Assembly: GCA_014800385.1 (NCBI GenBank) | Contig: JAAVGE010000024.1 | Coordinates: forward strand, 33,324 to 89,020 | Reading direction: 5' to 3' | Source of the DNA: Bacteroidales bacterium | GTDB taxonomy: Bacteria; Bacteroidota; Bacteroidia; Bacteroidales; Muribaculaceae | Length of the DNA: 55,697 nt | In this document: positions 18,644-28,731 of the stretch, piece by piece | Position numbering within the stretch: position 1 is the first letter of the stretch | Layout: the number at the start of each line of letters is the position of its first letter | Program-made: the position numbers and the translations under genes | The notes under the pieces: model-generated | What the model saw: the letters and a program-made list of their open reading frames with translations, nothing else | Databases searched by the model: none | Told to the model about the DNA's origin: nothing

Positions 18644-18911
18644 TCAGACTCATTCCTATTGATAATGTTACGTCTATCATCATGCCTTTGTCATCGGCAA
18701 TATCCAAGTCTCATTTTAGAGATCGGTTGGATATATACGTATAATTTTGAGAAGATTTCCGGATGAATTATGCAAGTTAAGGAGGGGGCAATCCGCACAT
18801 CAAGACAGACGAAACCTGACAAAAATCGTGAAATAAATCCTTAAAAGCAGAGTATGTAAATTTTTTTTCATCAATTTAAACAGTTTCTCACCGTAATTCA
18901 AAAAAAACAAC

Positions 18912-18948
18912 TAACTTTGCATGAGAATGCGTCCTAACCCTGACGCAT
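18912..18948 (+). promoter_or_regulatory. korAB -7 box and 5'-leader hairpin
   Basis: TAACTTTG at 18912-18919 is a perfect -7 box; the -33 is weak. The predicted transcript, starting near 18926, opens directly with a perfect 7-bp hairpin ATGCGTC (18927-18933) with GACGCAT (18942-18948), loop of 8. Such a 5' hairpin could protect the message from decay. Confidence 0.6.
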
Positions 18949-18999
18949 ACAATCTTAGAACGAACCTTAAAAACTATAAACCATTAACTTTACACATTT

Positions 19000-20847
19000 A
19001 TGTTAGAGAAGGCCAGTGTTAAATCTCTCGACAAAGTAGTCGTAAGATTCTCCGGTGACTCAGGCGACGGCATGCAACTTGCCGGTAACATATTCACCAA
19101 CGTATCAGCAGGTGTCGGTAACAGTGTATCAACTTTCCCCGACTATCCCGCCGAAGTTCGCGCACCTCAAGGCTCTCTTAGCGGTGTATCAGGTTTCCAG
19201 GTAAGCGTAGGCTCAGGCGTACACACTCCCGGCGACCAGTGCGATGTTCTCATCGCTATGAACCCCGCAGCCTTGAAGCAGCATGTCAAATTCCTCAAAC
19301 CCAACGGTGTGATCATCGTCGACATTGATTCCTTCAAGGAAGATGGTTTGAAAAAAGCACAGTTCGAGACCGAGGACTACATCAAAGAACTCGGCATCAC
19401 CGCTCAGGTAGTGGAAGTGCCCGTAACCACCATGACAAAAGCAGCCCTGGCTGACTCAGGCATGGACAACAAATCGGTTCTCAAATGCCGCAACATCTTC
19501 GCGTTGGGTCTGGTTTGCTGGCTGTTTGACCGTCCTCTGGAAAATGCAGTGCGTATGCTCAAAAACAAATTCGCCAAGAAACCCGCTGTTTTCGAAGCAA
19601 ACGCCAAGGTTATCCAGGCCGGTTATGACTACGGTCACAACATCCACGCTTCCGTTTCAACCTACACCATTGAAACAGACAACATCACTCCCGGCATATA
19701 CACCGACATCAACGGTAACACAGCAACCGCATGGGGTCTGATCATGGCATCGGAAAAAGCGGGTCGTCCCCTTTTCCTCGGTTCCTATCCCATCACCCCC
19801 GCAACAGATATTCTTCATGAACTGGCAAAACGCAAGGACCTCGGTGTCAAAGCCTGCCAGATGGAAGATGAAATCGCCGGCGTATGCTCCGCTATCGGTG
19901 CGGCATTCGCAGGTGACCTTGCCGTAACCTCTACCTCAGGTCCCGGTCTGGCACTGAAGAGCGAAGGTATCGGTCTGGCTGTCATCGCCGAACTCCCCTT
20001 AGTTATCATCGACGTTCAGCGTGGCGGTCCCTCAACAGGTCTCCCCACCAAAACCGAGCAGACCGACCTTATGCAGGCTCTGTACGGACGTAACGGCGAA
20101 TCACCCCTGGCAGTGGTTGCTCCCGCATCACCCACCGACTGCTTCAACATGGCTTTCGAGGCATCACGCATCGCCATCGAACACATGACACCCGTGATCC
20201 TGCTCTCCGACGCCTTCATCGGCAACGGTTCATCAGCATGGCGTATTCCCGAAGCATCGGAATATCCCGAAATCAAATGTCACTTCCTTCCCGAAGATAA
20301 GAAAGAAGGATGGAAACCTTACCAGCGTGACCCCGAAACTCTGGTGCGCTACTGGGCTATTCCCGGCACCGAAGGTCTGCAGCACCGCCTGGGCGGTCTG
20401 GAAAAAGATGCCGTTACAAGCGCCATCTCCACTGACCCCGTGAACCACGAAAAGATGGTTAACCTGCGTCGCGAAAAAGTGGCACGCATCGCCAACGACA
20501 TCCCCGCACAGGAAGTTCTCTGCGACGCCGATGCCGACACCCTGCTCATCGGCTGGGGCGGTACTTTCGGTCACCTCTACACCGCAGCACAGGAACTCTG
20601 CAAGCAGGGTAAGAAAGTGGCATTCTCCCACTTCCGCTACATCAACCCCCTCCCCGCCAACACAGCAGAAATTCTTGCCAAATACAAGAAAGTCATCGTT
20701 GCGGAACTCAACACCGGAATGTTCGCCGACTATCTCCAGGCAAAATTCCCCAAAACAGAAATCCATCGCATCAACAAAATACAAGGTCAGCCGTTCCTCG
20801 TTTCAGAAGTCGTTGACCAGGTAACTAACATCATCGAGGGCAAATAA
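19000..20847 (+). CDS. korA: 2-oxoacid:ferredoxin oxidoreductase, fused gamma-alpha subunit (probable 2-oxoglutarate)
   Basis: A 615-residue subunit. Residues about 10-190 are the gamma (POR) domain (VRFSGDSGDGMQLAGN). Residues about 215-610 are the alpha pyrimidine-binding part, with GSYPITPATDILHELAK near 257 and TSTSGPGLALKSEGIGLA near 312. With KorB it oxidatively decarboxylates a 2-oxoacid to the acyl-CoA and reduces ferredoxin, a key TCA-branch step in anaerobic Bacteroidales. 2-Oxoglutarate is the likeliest substrate by family resemblance; 2-oxoisovalerate is not excluded. korB starts 2 bp downstream. Confidence 0.93.
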   Translation: MLEKASVKSLDKVVVRFSGDSGDGMQLAGNIFTNVSAGVGNSVSTFPDYPAEVRAPQGSLSGVSGFQVSVGSGVHTPGDQCDVLIAMNPAALKQHVKFLKPNGVIIVDIDSFKEDGLKKAQFETEDYIKELGITAQVVEVPVTTMTKAALADSGMDNKSVLKCRNIFALGLVCWLFDRPLENAVRMLKNKFAKKPAVFEANAKVIQAGYDYGHNIHASVSTYTIETDNITPGIYTDINGNTATAWGLIMASEKAGRPLFLGSYPITPATDILHELAKRKDLGVKACQMEDEIAGVCSAIGAAFAGDLAVTSTSGPGLALKSEGIGLAVIAELPLVIIDVQRGGPSTGLPTKTEQTDLMQALYGRNGESPLAVVAPASPTDCFNMAFEASRIAIEHMTPVILLSDAFIGNGSSAWRIPEASEYPEIKCHFLPEDKKEGWKPYQRDPETLVRYWAIPGTEGLQHRLGGLEKDAVTSAISTDPVNHEKMVNLRREKVARIANDIPAQEVLCDADADTLLIGWGGTFGHLYTAAQELCKQGKKVAFSHFRYINPLPANTAEILAKYKKVIVAELNTGMFADYLQAKFPKTEIHRINKIQGQPFLVSEVVDQVTNIIEGK

Positions 20848-20849
20848 CC

Positions 20850-21863
20850 ATGGAACAGACAACTTTCACTCCCGCCAACTATAAAAGCGATCAATCAGTA
20901 CGCTGGTGTCCCGGATGCGGTGACCACGCAGTGCTCAACTCTCTCCACAAAGCAATGGCCAAAATCGGCATCGCGCCCCACATGACCGCCGTAATCTCAG
21001 GTATCGGATGCTCTTCCCGCCTCCCCTACTACATGAACACCTACGGCTTCCACACCATCCACGGTCGTGCCGCAGCCATCGCGACAGGTTTCAAAGTAGC
21101 CAATCCTCAGATGACAGTATGGCAGATCTCCGGTGACGGCGACGGTCTGGCCATCGGTGGTAACCACTTCATCCACGCTGTACGCCGCAACATCGACCTC
21201 AACATCGTTCTGTTCAACAACAAAATCTACGGTCTGACCAAAGGACAGTACTCTCCCACCTCTGACCGCGGCTTCGTTTCAAAATCTTCTCCCTACGGAA
21301 CAACCGAAGATCCGTTTATCCCCGCAGAACTGGTGTTCGGCGCACGTGGCAACTTCTTCGCCCGTGCCATCGATGTTGAACTGAATGTTTCGCAGGAAGT
21401 TCTCGCCGCCGCTGCCCTTCACAAAGGAACATCAGTAGTGGAAATGCTCACCAACTGCGTAATCTTCAACAACGGTATCCACAACTTCATCACCGACCGC
21501 GAGACCCGCGCTGAACGCACCATCCACCTGGTTCACGGCGAAAAGATGCTCTTCGGCAAGGATAAAAACAAAGGTCTGGTACGCGACGGATTCCTTCTCA
21601 AAGCAGTGGAACTGGGCAAAGACGGCTACACCATTGAAGATGTTCTGGTTCATGACGCACATACCCCCAGCAACTTCCTCCACCAGCAGTTGGCCATGAT
21701 GGACGGACATGAACTTCCCCTCGCTATCGGTATCATCCGCGATGTGGAAGCACCCACCTACAACGATGAAATCGACCAGCAGGTTGAAACCGTTCGTGCT
21801 AAGAAAGGATTCGACTCACTCCGCGACATGATTCTCGCAGGTGAGACCTGGGAAGTTAAATAA
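20850..21863 (+). CDS. korB: 2-oxoacid:ferredoxin oxidoreductase beta subunit
   Basis: A 337-residue thiamine-diphosphate subunit. It shows RWCPGCGDHAVL at the N-terminus, the TPP/Mg2+ motif GDGDGLAIGGNH near residue 91 running to LFNNKIYGLTKGQYSPTS near 122. The GLTKGQ.SPTS run is typical of KorB-type enzymes. Length is within the range of the family (about 280-345). It forms one operon with korA (2-bp gap), ending at the terminator 21887-21923. Confidence 0.94.
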   Translation: MEQTTFTPANYKSDQSVRWCPGCGDHAVLNSLHKAMAKIGIAPHMTAVISGIGCSSRLPYYMNTYGFHTIHGRAAAIATGFKVANPQMTVWQISGDGDGLAIGGNHFIHAVRRNIDLNIVLFNNKIYGLTKGQYSPTSDRGFVSKSSPYGTTEDPFIPAELVFGARGNFFARAIDVELNVSQEVLAAAALHKGTSVVEMLTNCVIFNNGIHNFITDRETRAERTIHLVHGEKMLFGKDKNKGLVRDGFLLKAVELGKDGYTIEDVLVHDAHTPSNFLHQQLAMMDGHELPLAIGIIRDVEAPTYNDEIDQQVETVRAKKGFDSLRDMILAGETWEVK

Positions 21864-21886
21864 TCCCATCTTACAGCATAATAATC

Positions 21887-21923
21887 AAGGGGTTGCATCA
21901 TCCGGTGCAACCCCTTATTTTTC
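21887..21923 (+). terminator. Terminator of korAB (convergent with the next gene)
   Basis: Perfect 11-bp stem AAGGGGTTGCA (21887-21897) with TGCAACCCCTT (21906-21916), followed by ATTTTTC. The only spacer between korB and the convergent transporter, it may serve both. Confidence 0.9.
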
Positions 21924-21948
21924 TTTACTATGTTATTCACTCACCTGC

Positions 21949-23649
21949 CTAATGCACGATAATTACAGCAAGCAGTCCCCAGATAACCAGCAGGATGTTA
22001 GCCACGGCATAGGTCACCGTATATCCCATGGCTGGCAGAGTGCTTCCCAACGTGTCCTGGACAGCCCCGAGCGAGGCGGTGCAGGTGCGTGTTCCGGCGC
22101 AACATCCCAAGGTCAGAGCAGGATTGAACTTGAACACCTTGTGACCCAGCCACAGGCCCAAAAGCAGAGGGAGCGACGTGGCGATAATACCCACAACAAA
22201 CAGCATCGGACCAACGGAAACAAGACCTGACACAAACGATTGTGCCGACTCAAGTCCGATACATGCAATAAACACATTCAATCCCAGGTTATTCATTATC
22301 CAGAGTGCCGAACGTGGTATATGCCCGAACGACGGACGTTTGCTGCGGAGCCATCCGAACACCAGACCGGCTACCAAAGCACCTCCGCTGGTACCGAAAC
22401 TCAAGGGTATGGAGCCTATCATGAATGTGAGAGCGCCCATGATGCCACCAATCGCAATCGCCAATCCAACGAACATAAGATCGGATGACAGTGTCGGGCG
22501 ATCCATGTGACCGAGTTCATCCGATGCAACCTTGACATTCTCGCTTTGCCCTATGATTGTCAGGACATCACCTTTATGCAGTTCCACCTCAGGAGAGAGA
22601 TCGATATTCTCACCCTTTCGGTTGATAGTACGGATTGTCACCCCATGCATGAAGCCGCTCGCATTGAGTTTTTCAACCGTGTAACCATCCAGTTTCTTGT
22701 TGGCAAGAAGCACCGGCACACGCTCAACAGGATAGTGTAGCAACTCCTCGTCGGCGGTTTCCGGACCGATGACGAAACTGTCGTTGATAATCTGTTCATA
22801 GCGTCCGCAGAGAACCACCACATCACCCTTGTGGAGAACCAGGTCGGCAGTAGCATCCTTAACTTCGCCGTTGATTCGCGCACGGTCAATCGATACATCC
22901 ATCCCATTGTCATGCAGGAATTTTTCCGCCTCCGCAACAGAGTGCGGAGTGTCAAAATACTGTTCATCAATAATATATGCACGGAACGAAACCTCACGCA
23001 GCGCGTTGATATAAGCCGGATCGTTTTCCCAGTCGCTCATATTGAGTTCCTCCTCCAGAGCCCTTGTCTGTTCCTTTACCTTGTCAAGTCCACCGAGGAG
23101 TTTCGGGCCCAGACTTCCGAGAATAATCACAGTGCCGAGCGTTCCGTAGATATATGTCACGGCATAGCATACCGGAATCAGTGCCTGCTGCTCCTTCGGG
23201 TCGGATATCAGATTACCGAGTCGCTGAATGGTCTCGCTACCCACCCCTATCACAGACGAGCAGGTCTGAGAACCGGAGAAAAGTCCCACGGTGATACCGG
23301 GTCCGTACTGAAACAGCAACGCCAGAGCAAGCGTCACACCTCCACACATCAGGCTCATTATCACGGCGAACAGAACCTGCTTCAACCCCATGCCTCGCAA
23401 CGACCTGAAGAAAGTGGGACCGACACTATATCCTATCGAAAACAGGAACATCATGAAAAATACAGTCTTGATAGGACCGGAAACCGGCACACCTATCTGT
23501 CCGATCAGTATGCTGACCAACAAAACGGCCGTCACACTGCCCAACGAAAATGTCTTATAACGCAGTTTACCGACAAAGAATCCTATGCCGACTGTCAGGA
23601 AAATTGTAATTGCAGGGTACTCCCTCAAAATATCCAGTATATTGTTCAT
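21949..23649 (-). CDS. AspT/YidE/YbjL family transporter (aspartate:alanine exchanger-like)
   Basis: A 566-residue membrane protein made of two repeated membrane halves (about residues 10-185 and 375-566) with two TrkA-C (RCK_C) regulatory domains between them (about 205-290 and 295-370; GDVVVLCGRYEQI and GDVLTIIGQSENV are their closing strands). Each half carries a family hallmark: GLFSGSQTCSSVIGVGSETI in the first, TLGCCAGTRTCTASLGAVQD in the second. Known AspT exchanges aspartate and alanine; most homologues, including YidE and YbjL, have other or unknown substrates such as C4-dicarboxylates. Monocistronic, convergent with korB. Confidence 0.9.
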   Translation of the reverse strand: MNNILDILREYPAITIFLTVGIGFFVGKLRYKTFSLGSVTAVLLVSILIGQIGVPVSGPIKTVFFMMFLFSIGYSVGPTFFRSLRGMGLKQVLFAVIMSLMCGGVTLALALLFQYGPGITVGLFSGSQTCSSVIGVGSETIQRLGNLISDPKEQQALIPVCYAVTYIYGTLGTVIILGSLGPKLLGGLDKVKEQTRALEEELNMSDWENDPAYINALREVSFRAYIIDEQYFDTPHSVAEAEKFLHDNGMDVSIDRARINGEVKDATADLVLHKGDVVVLCGRYEQIINDSFVIGPETADEELLHYPVERVPVLLANKKLDGYTVEKLNASGFMHGVTIRTINRKGENIDLSPEVELHKGDVLTIIGQSENVKVASDELGHMDRPTLSSDLMFVGLAIAIGGIMGALTFMIGSIPLSFGTSGGALVAGLVFGWLRSKRPSFGHIPRSALWIMNNLGLNVFIACIGLESAQSFVSGLVSVGPMLFVVGIIATSLPLLLGLWLGHKVFKFNPALTLGCCAGTRTCTASLGAVQDTLGSTLPAMGYTVTYAVANILLVIWGLLAVIIVH

Positions 23650-23794
23650 GATGAATGGGTTTTATTATCATAACATCTGATATGAGTTTCGGTTCACAAA
23701 ACATTTAACCATGTTAATTATTGTTTATTTGCCCACACCAATAAGTTAACAAATGTTATATCTTTTCACTACACCACTCCCTGGGAAGCCAGTG

Positions 23795-23826
23795 TTTGGA
23801 AAGACCGCAGAAAAATAGTAACTTTG
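23795..23826 (+). promoter_or_regulatory. Perfect promoter of rimP-nusA-infB
   Basis: TTTG (23795-23798), 20-bp spacer, TAACTTTG (23819-23826): an exact match to the Bacteroidetes consensus. The predicted start is near 23833. Confidence 0.85.
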
Positions 23827-23841
23827 CAAGTAGAAAGAATC

Positions 23842-23870
23842 GGAGGAGGCTGCGGCTTCCTCCTTGTTAT
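23842..23870 (+). promoter_or_regulatory. Leader hairpin with U-rich tail (possible attenuator) of rimP-nusA-infB
   Basis: GGAGGAGGC (23842-23850) pairs with GCTTCCTCC (23855-23863) around the tetraloop TGCG, nine pairs with one G-U, followed by TTGTTAT. It lies only about 10 nt into the transcript and 22 nt before the rimP ATG. It could act as an early terminator/attenuator or as a 5' stabiliser. Confidence 0.55.
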
Positions 23871-23884
23871 TATATAATAGAGAA

Positions 23885-24355
23885 ATGGACAAACAGAAAC
23901 TCACAGAATGTGTGGAAAAAGCCATCGCCGGAACAGACATGTTTCTGGTAGATATCCGCATAAGCAAGGATAACGCCGTAGTGGTTGAACTTGACTCAAT
24001 GGGAGGTATGGACATTGACGAATGTGCCGCCATAACCCGTAAGATAGAGTCTGAATTTGACCGCGATGTGGAGGACTATGAACTGGAAGTGGGCTCAGCC
24101 GGTCTGACCTCACCCTTCCGTGTGAAACAGCAATATGTCAAAAACATCGGCAATCCGGTGGAAGTACTTGTCAAGGGTGGCAAAAAAATCACCGGCACAC
24201 TCACCGCTGTGGCCGACGACTTCTCCACATTCACCGTGGAAGTGGATGAGAAAGTGAAGGAACCCGGAATGAAACGTCCGGTAATGGTCAAGACACCTGT
24301 CACTATCCCCGTGGCTGACGCAAAATCCGTGAAATATCTGATTCAATTTAAATAA
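23885..24355 (+). CDS. rimP: Ribosome maturation factor RimP
   Basis: A 156-residue small protein needed for 30S subunit maturation. Typical features: the N-terminal domain with ISKDNAVVVELDSMGGMDIDECA and the hallmark YELEVGSAGLTSPF near residue 67, then a small SH3-like C-terminal domain. I chose the ATG at 23885 (MDKQKLTECVEKAI); an in-frame TTG at 23864 would start inside the leader hairpin's descending arm. First gene of the conserved rimP-nusA-infB order. Confidence 0.93.
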   Translation: MDKQKLTECVEKAIAGTDMFLVDIRISKDNAVVVELDSMGGMDIDECAAITRKIESEFDRDVEDYELEVGSAGLTSPFRVKQQYVKNIGNPVEVLVKGGKKITGTLTAVADDFSTFTVEVDEKVKEPGMKRPVMVKTPVTIPVADAKSVKYLIQFK

Positions 24356-24379
24356 GAAATAAAAATACTTCAAAATATT

Positions 24380-25636
24380 ATGGCTAAAAAAGAGCAGGCT
24401 CCCAACATGGTGGAACTTTTCGCCGAACTGCAGGAACTTAAAAAAATCGACAAAGCAACAATGATTTCCGTCCTCGAGGAATCATTCCGTAACGTACTGG
24501 CAAAGATGTTCGGTACTGACGAAAATCTTGATGTAATCATGAACCCTGACAATGGCGACGTGCAGATTTTCCAGAACCTTCAGGTTGTGGAAGATAATGC
24601 GGTTGAAAATCCCAACCTTCAGATAGGTATCACCGAAGCGCGTGCCGACAACGACCCCGAAGTAGAAATCGGTGAGGAACACACCAAAGAAATCATCTTT
24701 GCTAACTTCGGACGCCGCGCCATCCTCAACCTCCGCCAGACCCTCCAGTCAAAAATCCTCGACCTTCAGAAGGAATCAATCTACAACAAGTTCAAGGAAC
24801 TGGAAGGGGAACTCGTGTCAGGCGAAGTTTACCAGACCTGGTCAAAAGAAACTCTTCTCCTGGACGACGAGAAAAACGAACTCCTGCTCCCCAAAAGCGA
24901 ATCAATCCCCGGCGACTTCTTCCGCAAAGGTGAAACCGTTCGTGCTGTCATTGCAAATGTCGACAACAAGAACAACAACCCCAAAATCACCGTTTCACGT
25001 ACTAACGAAGCCTTCCTCCGCCGCCTGTTTGAACTGGAAGTACCCGAAATCCACGACGGTCTGATCAACATCCGCGCCGTAGCCCGCATCCCGGGAGAAC
25101 GCGCCAAAATTGCCGTTGAAAGTTACGATGACCGCATCGACCCCGTCGGTGCATGCGTTGGTGTCAAAGGTTCACGTATCCATGGCATCGTCCGCGAACT
25201 CCGCAACGAAAACATCGACGTCATCAACTACACCGCCAACCCCTCGCTGCTTATTCAGCGCGCACTCTCACCTGCCAAAATATCCTCAATCCGAATCGAT
25301 GAAAACGAGAAGAAAGCCGAAGTATTCCTCCGTCCCGAAGAGGTTTCGCTGGCTATCGGTAAAGGTGGTCTGAACATCAAACTCGCTTCAATGCTCACAG
25401 GCTACATCATCGACGTATACCGCGACACCGAAGAACCGTTTGAAGATGACATCTATCTGGATGAATTCAAGGATGAAATTGAAGAATGGATCATCGACAC
25501 CTTCAAGGAAGCAGGCTTCGTCACCGCACGCAACGTGCTGGCTGCCGACCGCGAAAACCTTCTGGCCAAAACCGACCTTGAAGAGGAAACCGTCGACAAT
25601 GTCATCGCTATTCTCAAAGCCGAATTCGAAGACTGA
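24380..25636 (+). CDS. nusA: Transcription termination/antitermination factor NusA
   Basis: A 418-residue RNA polymerase-binding factor. N-terminal domain about 1-125, S1 domain about 130-205 (GEVYQTW…), then two KH domains: the first around DPVGACVGVKGSRIHGIVREL (near residue 254) and the second around VSLAIGKGGLNIKLASMLTG (near 322). The C-terminal acidic repeats of the E. coli protein are largely absent, with a single short helical tail instead, as in other Bacteroidetes. It lies 24 bp after rimP in the universal rimP-nusA-infB cluster. Confidence 0.96.
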   Translation: MAKKEQAPNMVELFAELQELKKIDKATMISVLEESFRNVLAKMFGTDENLDVIMNPDNGDVQIFQNLQVVEDNAVENPNLQIGITEARADNDPEVEIGEEHTKEIIFANFGRRAILNLRQTLQSKILDLQKESIYNKFKELEGELVSGEVYQTWSKETLLLDDEKNELLLPKSESIPGDFFRKGETVRAVIANVDNKNNNPKITVSRTNEAFLRRLFELEVPEIHDGLINIRAVARIPGERAKIAVESYDDRIDPVGACVGVKGSRIHGIVRELRNENIDVINYTANPSLLIQRALSPAKISSIRIDENEKKAEVFLRPEEVSLAIGKGGLNIKLASMLTGYIIDVYRDTEEPFEDDIYLDEFKDEIEEWIIDTFKEAGFVTARNVLAADRENLLAKTDLEEETVDNVIAILKAEFED

Positions 25637-25711
25637 TAACAACCACTCTCTCCTCCATCCTCTCCCCTTTCATCACTCTCCACATTAAAACAAAAAAAGC
25701 AACAGACATAC

Positions 25712-28636
25712 ATGGCGAGAACAAAAATAAGTAAAGTAGCAAAAGACCTGAACGTGGCTCTCCCCACGGTAATAGACTTTCTGCGCAAAAAAAACATAAC
25801 CGTTGACGACAACCCCAATGCACGCATTGAGGATGATGTCGTTGACCTCTTAGTGAAAGAATTCCGAAACGATAAAGACCTTAAAACACTCTCTGACCAG
25901 TTCTCGTCAGAAAGATTTAAAGGAAAAGAGAAAAAATCAGCCGAGAAAAAGGCCGAACCTCAGCCCGAGCCCACCACCACCTACGAAACAATGCAACGTC
26001 CGGTTTTCGTAGGCAAGATTGAACTTGATGAAAAAGGTAATCCGGTTAAGGCAAAACAGGAACAGCCCGTAAAAACCGAGGCTCCCGAACCTAAACCCGA
26101 ACCCAAACCCGAGGTTAAACCCGAACCGGAAGTGAAACCTCAGCCCGCTCCCGAAGTAAAAGAAGAAAAGGTTGAAAAAGAGGAGAAAACCCCGGCTCCC
26201 GCACCTGCTGCTCCCGAGAAACCCGAAACGACCGAGGCTCCCGTGGCTGAGAAAGCACCCGCTCCCGAACCTGCATCCGCTCCTGAACCTGCTCCCGTAG
26301 CAAAAGAGGAGAAAGCCGAAACTCCTGCTGCCGAAGAGAAGAAGGAGGAGGAAGTGTTCACCCTCAAATCAGAAACCAAAGCCGGTCCGTCGCTCAATAT
26401 TATCGGTAAAATTGACCTTGACTCGATCAATCAGTCGACACGTCCCAAGAAGAAAACCAAGGAGGAACGTCGCGGCGAACGCATAGCCAAGGCTCAGGGC
26501 GCACAAGGCGCAGCCGGTCAGGGTGACAAGAAAAAACGTAAACGCATCGGTGGCAAAGAGAAAATCGATGTTGAAAAAACCGCTGCACAGGTTAACGGTC
26601 AGCAGGGTAAGAACAACAACCAGCGTGGCAACAACGGCCAGCAGGGTGGTAACCAGCAGGGTAACAACAAACGCCGCGAAAAAGGTCCGAAAGCCGACTC
26701 TCGCGCAAAACGCCCCGTTCACACCGAGGTTAGCGAAGAGGATGTACAGCGTCAGGTAAAAGAAACACTCGCGCGTCTCACCTCAAAAGACAAGGCAAAG
26801 AAAAGCGGTGTCAAATGGCGTAAGGAAAAACGTGAAGCCATCGCAAACCGCGAGCGTGAGGCTGCCGAAATGGAAGCAGCAGAAAGCCGTGTGCTCAAAC
26901 TCACCGAATTTGTTACTGCCAACGACCTCGCTTCCATGATGGATGTACCCGTGACACAGGTCATCGGAACATGTATGAACATCGGTGTGATGGTGTCAAT
27001 CAACCAGCGTCTGGATGCAGAAACCATCAACATCGTTGCCGAAGAATTCGGTTACAAAACAGAATATGTGTCAGCCGAAGTGAGCGAAGCCATCGCCAAC
27101 GAGGAGGATTCAGAAGAAGATCTGGTGTCACGTCCCCCGATCGTTACCGTGATGGGTCACGTTGACCACGGTAAAACCTCGCTGCTTGACTACATTCGTA
27201 ACGCCAACGTTATCGCCGGCGAAGCAGGTGGTATCACACAGCACATCGGTGCCTACAACGTTAAACTGGCCGACGGACGTCACATCACATTCCTCGACAC
27301 CCCCGGTCACGAAGCCTTCACCGCCATGCGTGCCCGTGGTGCCAAGGTGACCGACCTCTGTATCATCATCGTTGCCGCCGACGACAACGTCATGCCTCAG
27401 ACCGTGGAAGCAATCAACCACGCTTCTGCAGCAGGTGTGCCCATCGTTTTCGCTATCAACAAGATTGATAAACCCCACGCCAACCCCGACAAAATCAAGG
27501 AGGAACTGGCAGCCATGAACTATCTGGTTGAAGAATGGGGTGGTAAATATCAGTCACAGGATATTTCAGCCAAGAAAGGTATCGGCGTTGACGAACTGAT
27601 GGAGAAAGTGCTTCTCGAAGCCGAAATGCTGGAACTTCGCGCCAACCCCAACCGTAACGCTACCGGTTCAATCATCGAATCATCGCTTGATAAAGGTCGC
27701 GGCTACGTGGCAACCGTACTGGTTCAGAACGGTACTCTCCGCGTCGGCGACATCATCCTGGCCGGTACCCACTACGGTAAGGTGAAGGCTATGTTCAACG
27801 AACGTAACCAGCGCATCAAGGAAGCAGGTCCCGCCGAACCCGCCCTTATCTTAGGCTTGAACGGTGCCCCCACCGCAGGTGACACCTTCAACGTTCTCGA
27901 CACAGAACAGGAAGCGCGCGAAATCGCAACCAAGCGCGAACAGTTGCAGCGTGAACTGGGTCTGCGCACCAAGAAAATCCTTACTCTTGAGGATATCGGT
28001 CGCCGCCGTGCCATCGGTAACTTCCAGGAACTCAACATCATCGTCAAAGGTGACGTGGACGGTTCAATCGAGGCACTCTCCGACTCACTGATCAAACTCT
28101 CAACCGAGGAAATTCAGGTCAATGTGCTCCACAAAGCCGTCGGCGAAATCTCCGAGAGCGATGTCACCCTGGCTGCCGCTTCCGATGCCATCATCATCGG
28201 TTTCCAGGTTCGTCCCTCACAGGCAGCACGCCGCGAGGCAGAGCGTGAAGGTGTCCAGATCCGTCTCTACTCTGTCATCTATCAGGCTATCGAAGAGGTG
28301 AAAGATGCAATGCAGGGTATGCTTGCACCGGAAATCAAGGAGGAAGTTGTCGGCACAGCCGAAGTGCTCGAAACATACCACATCTCCAAAGTCGGTACTA
28401 TCGCAGGTGCTATTGTCCGCGAAGGTAAGATCAAACGTACCTGCAAGGTGCGCCTTATCCGCGACGGTATCGTGCGCTACACCGGTGCCCTCGGCTCACT
28501 CAAACGCTTCAAGGACGACGTCAAGGAGGTTCTCAGCGGCTACGATTGTGGTTTGTCAATCCAGGGCTACAACGACCTCAAACAGGGCGACATCATCGAA
28601 GCCTTCGAGGAAGTGGAAGTGGAACGTTCACTCTAA
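25712..28636 (+). CDS. infB: Translation initiation factor IF-2
   Basis: A 974-residue GTPase that brings initiator tRNA to the ribosome. An N-terminal IF2N motif ([20 protein letters not shown]) is followed by a long Pro/Glu/Ala-rich linker (about residues 85-220) and a basic, Asn/Gln/Gly-rich stretch (about 255-335). The G domain starts near residue 478, with G1 GHVDHGKT, G3 DTPGHEAF and G4 NKID; domains II-IV follow to the end ([12 protein letters not shown]…). The linker is low-complexity and repetitive at DNA level (CCCGAACCT/AAACCCGAA units), a likely site of length change between strains. Last gene of its operon. Confidence 0.97.
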   Translation: MARTKISKVAKDLNVALPTVIDFLRKKNITVDDNPNARIEDDVVDLLVKEFRNDKDLKTLSDQFSSERFKGKEKKSAEKKAEPQPEPTTTYETMQRPVFVGKIELDEKGNPVKAKQEQPVKTEAPEPKPEPKPEVKPEPEVKPQPAPEVKEEKVEKEEKTPAPAPAAPEKPETTEAPVAEKAPAPEPASAPEPAPVAKEEKAETPAAEEKKEEEVFTLKSETKAGPSLNIIGKIDLDSINQSTRPKKKTKEERRGERIAKAQGAQGAAGQGDKKKRKRIGGKEKIDVEKTAAQVNGQQGKNNNQRGNNGQQGGNQQGNNKRREKGPKADSRAKRPVHTEVSEEDVQRQVKETLARLTSKDKAKKSGVKWRKEKREAIANREREAAEMEAAESRVLKLTEFVTANDLASMMDVPVTQVIGTCMNIGVMVSINQRLDAETINIVAEEFGYKTEYVSAEVSEAIANEEDSEEDLVSRPPIVTVMGHVDHGKTSLLDYIRNANVIAGEAGGITQHIGAYNVKLADGRHITFLDTPGHEAFTAMRARGAKVTDLCIIIVAADDNVMPQTVEAINHASAAGVPIVFAINKIDKPHANPDKIKEELAAMNYLVEEWGGKYQSQDISAKKGIGVDELMEKVLLEAEMLELRANPNRNATGSIIESSLDKGRGYVATVLVQNGTLRVGDIILAGTHYGKVKAMFNERNQRIKEAGPAEPALILGLNGAPTAGDTFNVLDTEQEAREIATKREQLQRELGLRTKKILTLEDIGRRRAIGNFQELNIIVKGDVDGSIEALSDSLIKLSTEEIQVNVLHKAVGEISESDVTLAAASDAIIIGFQVRPSQAARREAEREGVQIRLYSVIYQAIEEVKDAMQGMLAPEIKEEVVGTAEVLETYHISKVGTIAGAIVREGKIKRTCKVRLIRDGIVRYTGALGSLKRFKDDVKEVLSGYDCGLSIQGYNDLKQGDIIEAFEEVEVERSL

Positions 28637-28649
28637 TAAACTCATTCTC

Positions 28650-28695
28650 AATAAGGTGTGTCAGAACCGGGTGTTTTGACACACCTTATTTTATT
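28650..28695 (+). terminator. Terminator of the rimP-nusA-infB operon
   Basis: Perfect 14-bp stem AATAAGGTGTGTCA (28650-28663) with TGACACACCTTATT (28677-28690), followed by TTATTT. The GTGTCA/TGACAC core recurs in other terminators of this window. Confidence 0.9.
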
Positions 28696-28731
28696 TAAGT
28701 AGATGTTGAAAATTAGTTCATACTTATCATA

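Noticed and set aside
22831-23673. 280-codon frame antisense to the AspT-like transporter
   Set aside because: It mirrors the codon structure of the transporter on the other strand, and its translation is low-complexity Gln/His/Arg-rich.
26080-26340. Repetitive Pro/Glu/Ala-coding DNA as a separate repeat element
   Set aside because: It is the normal low-complexity linker of IF-2, as found in other bacteria.
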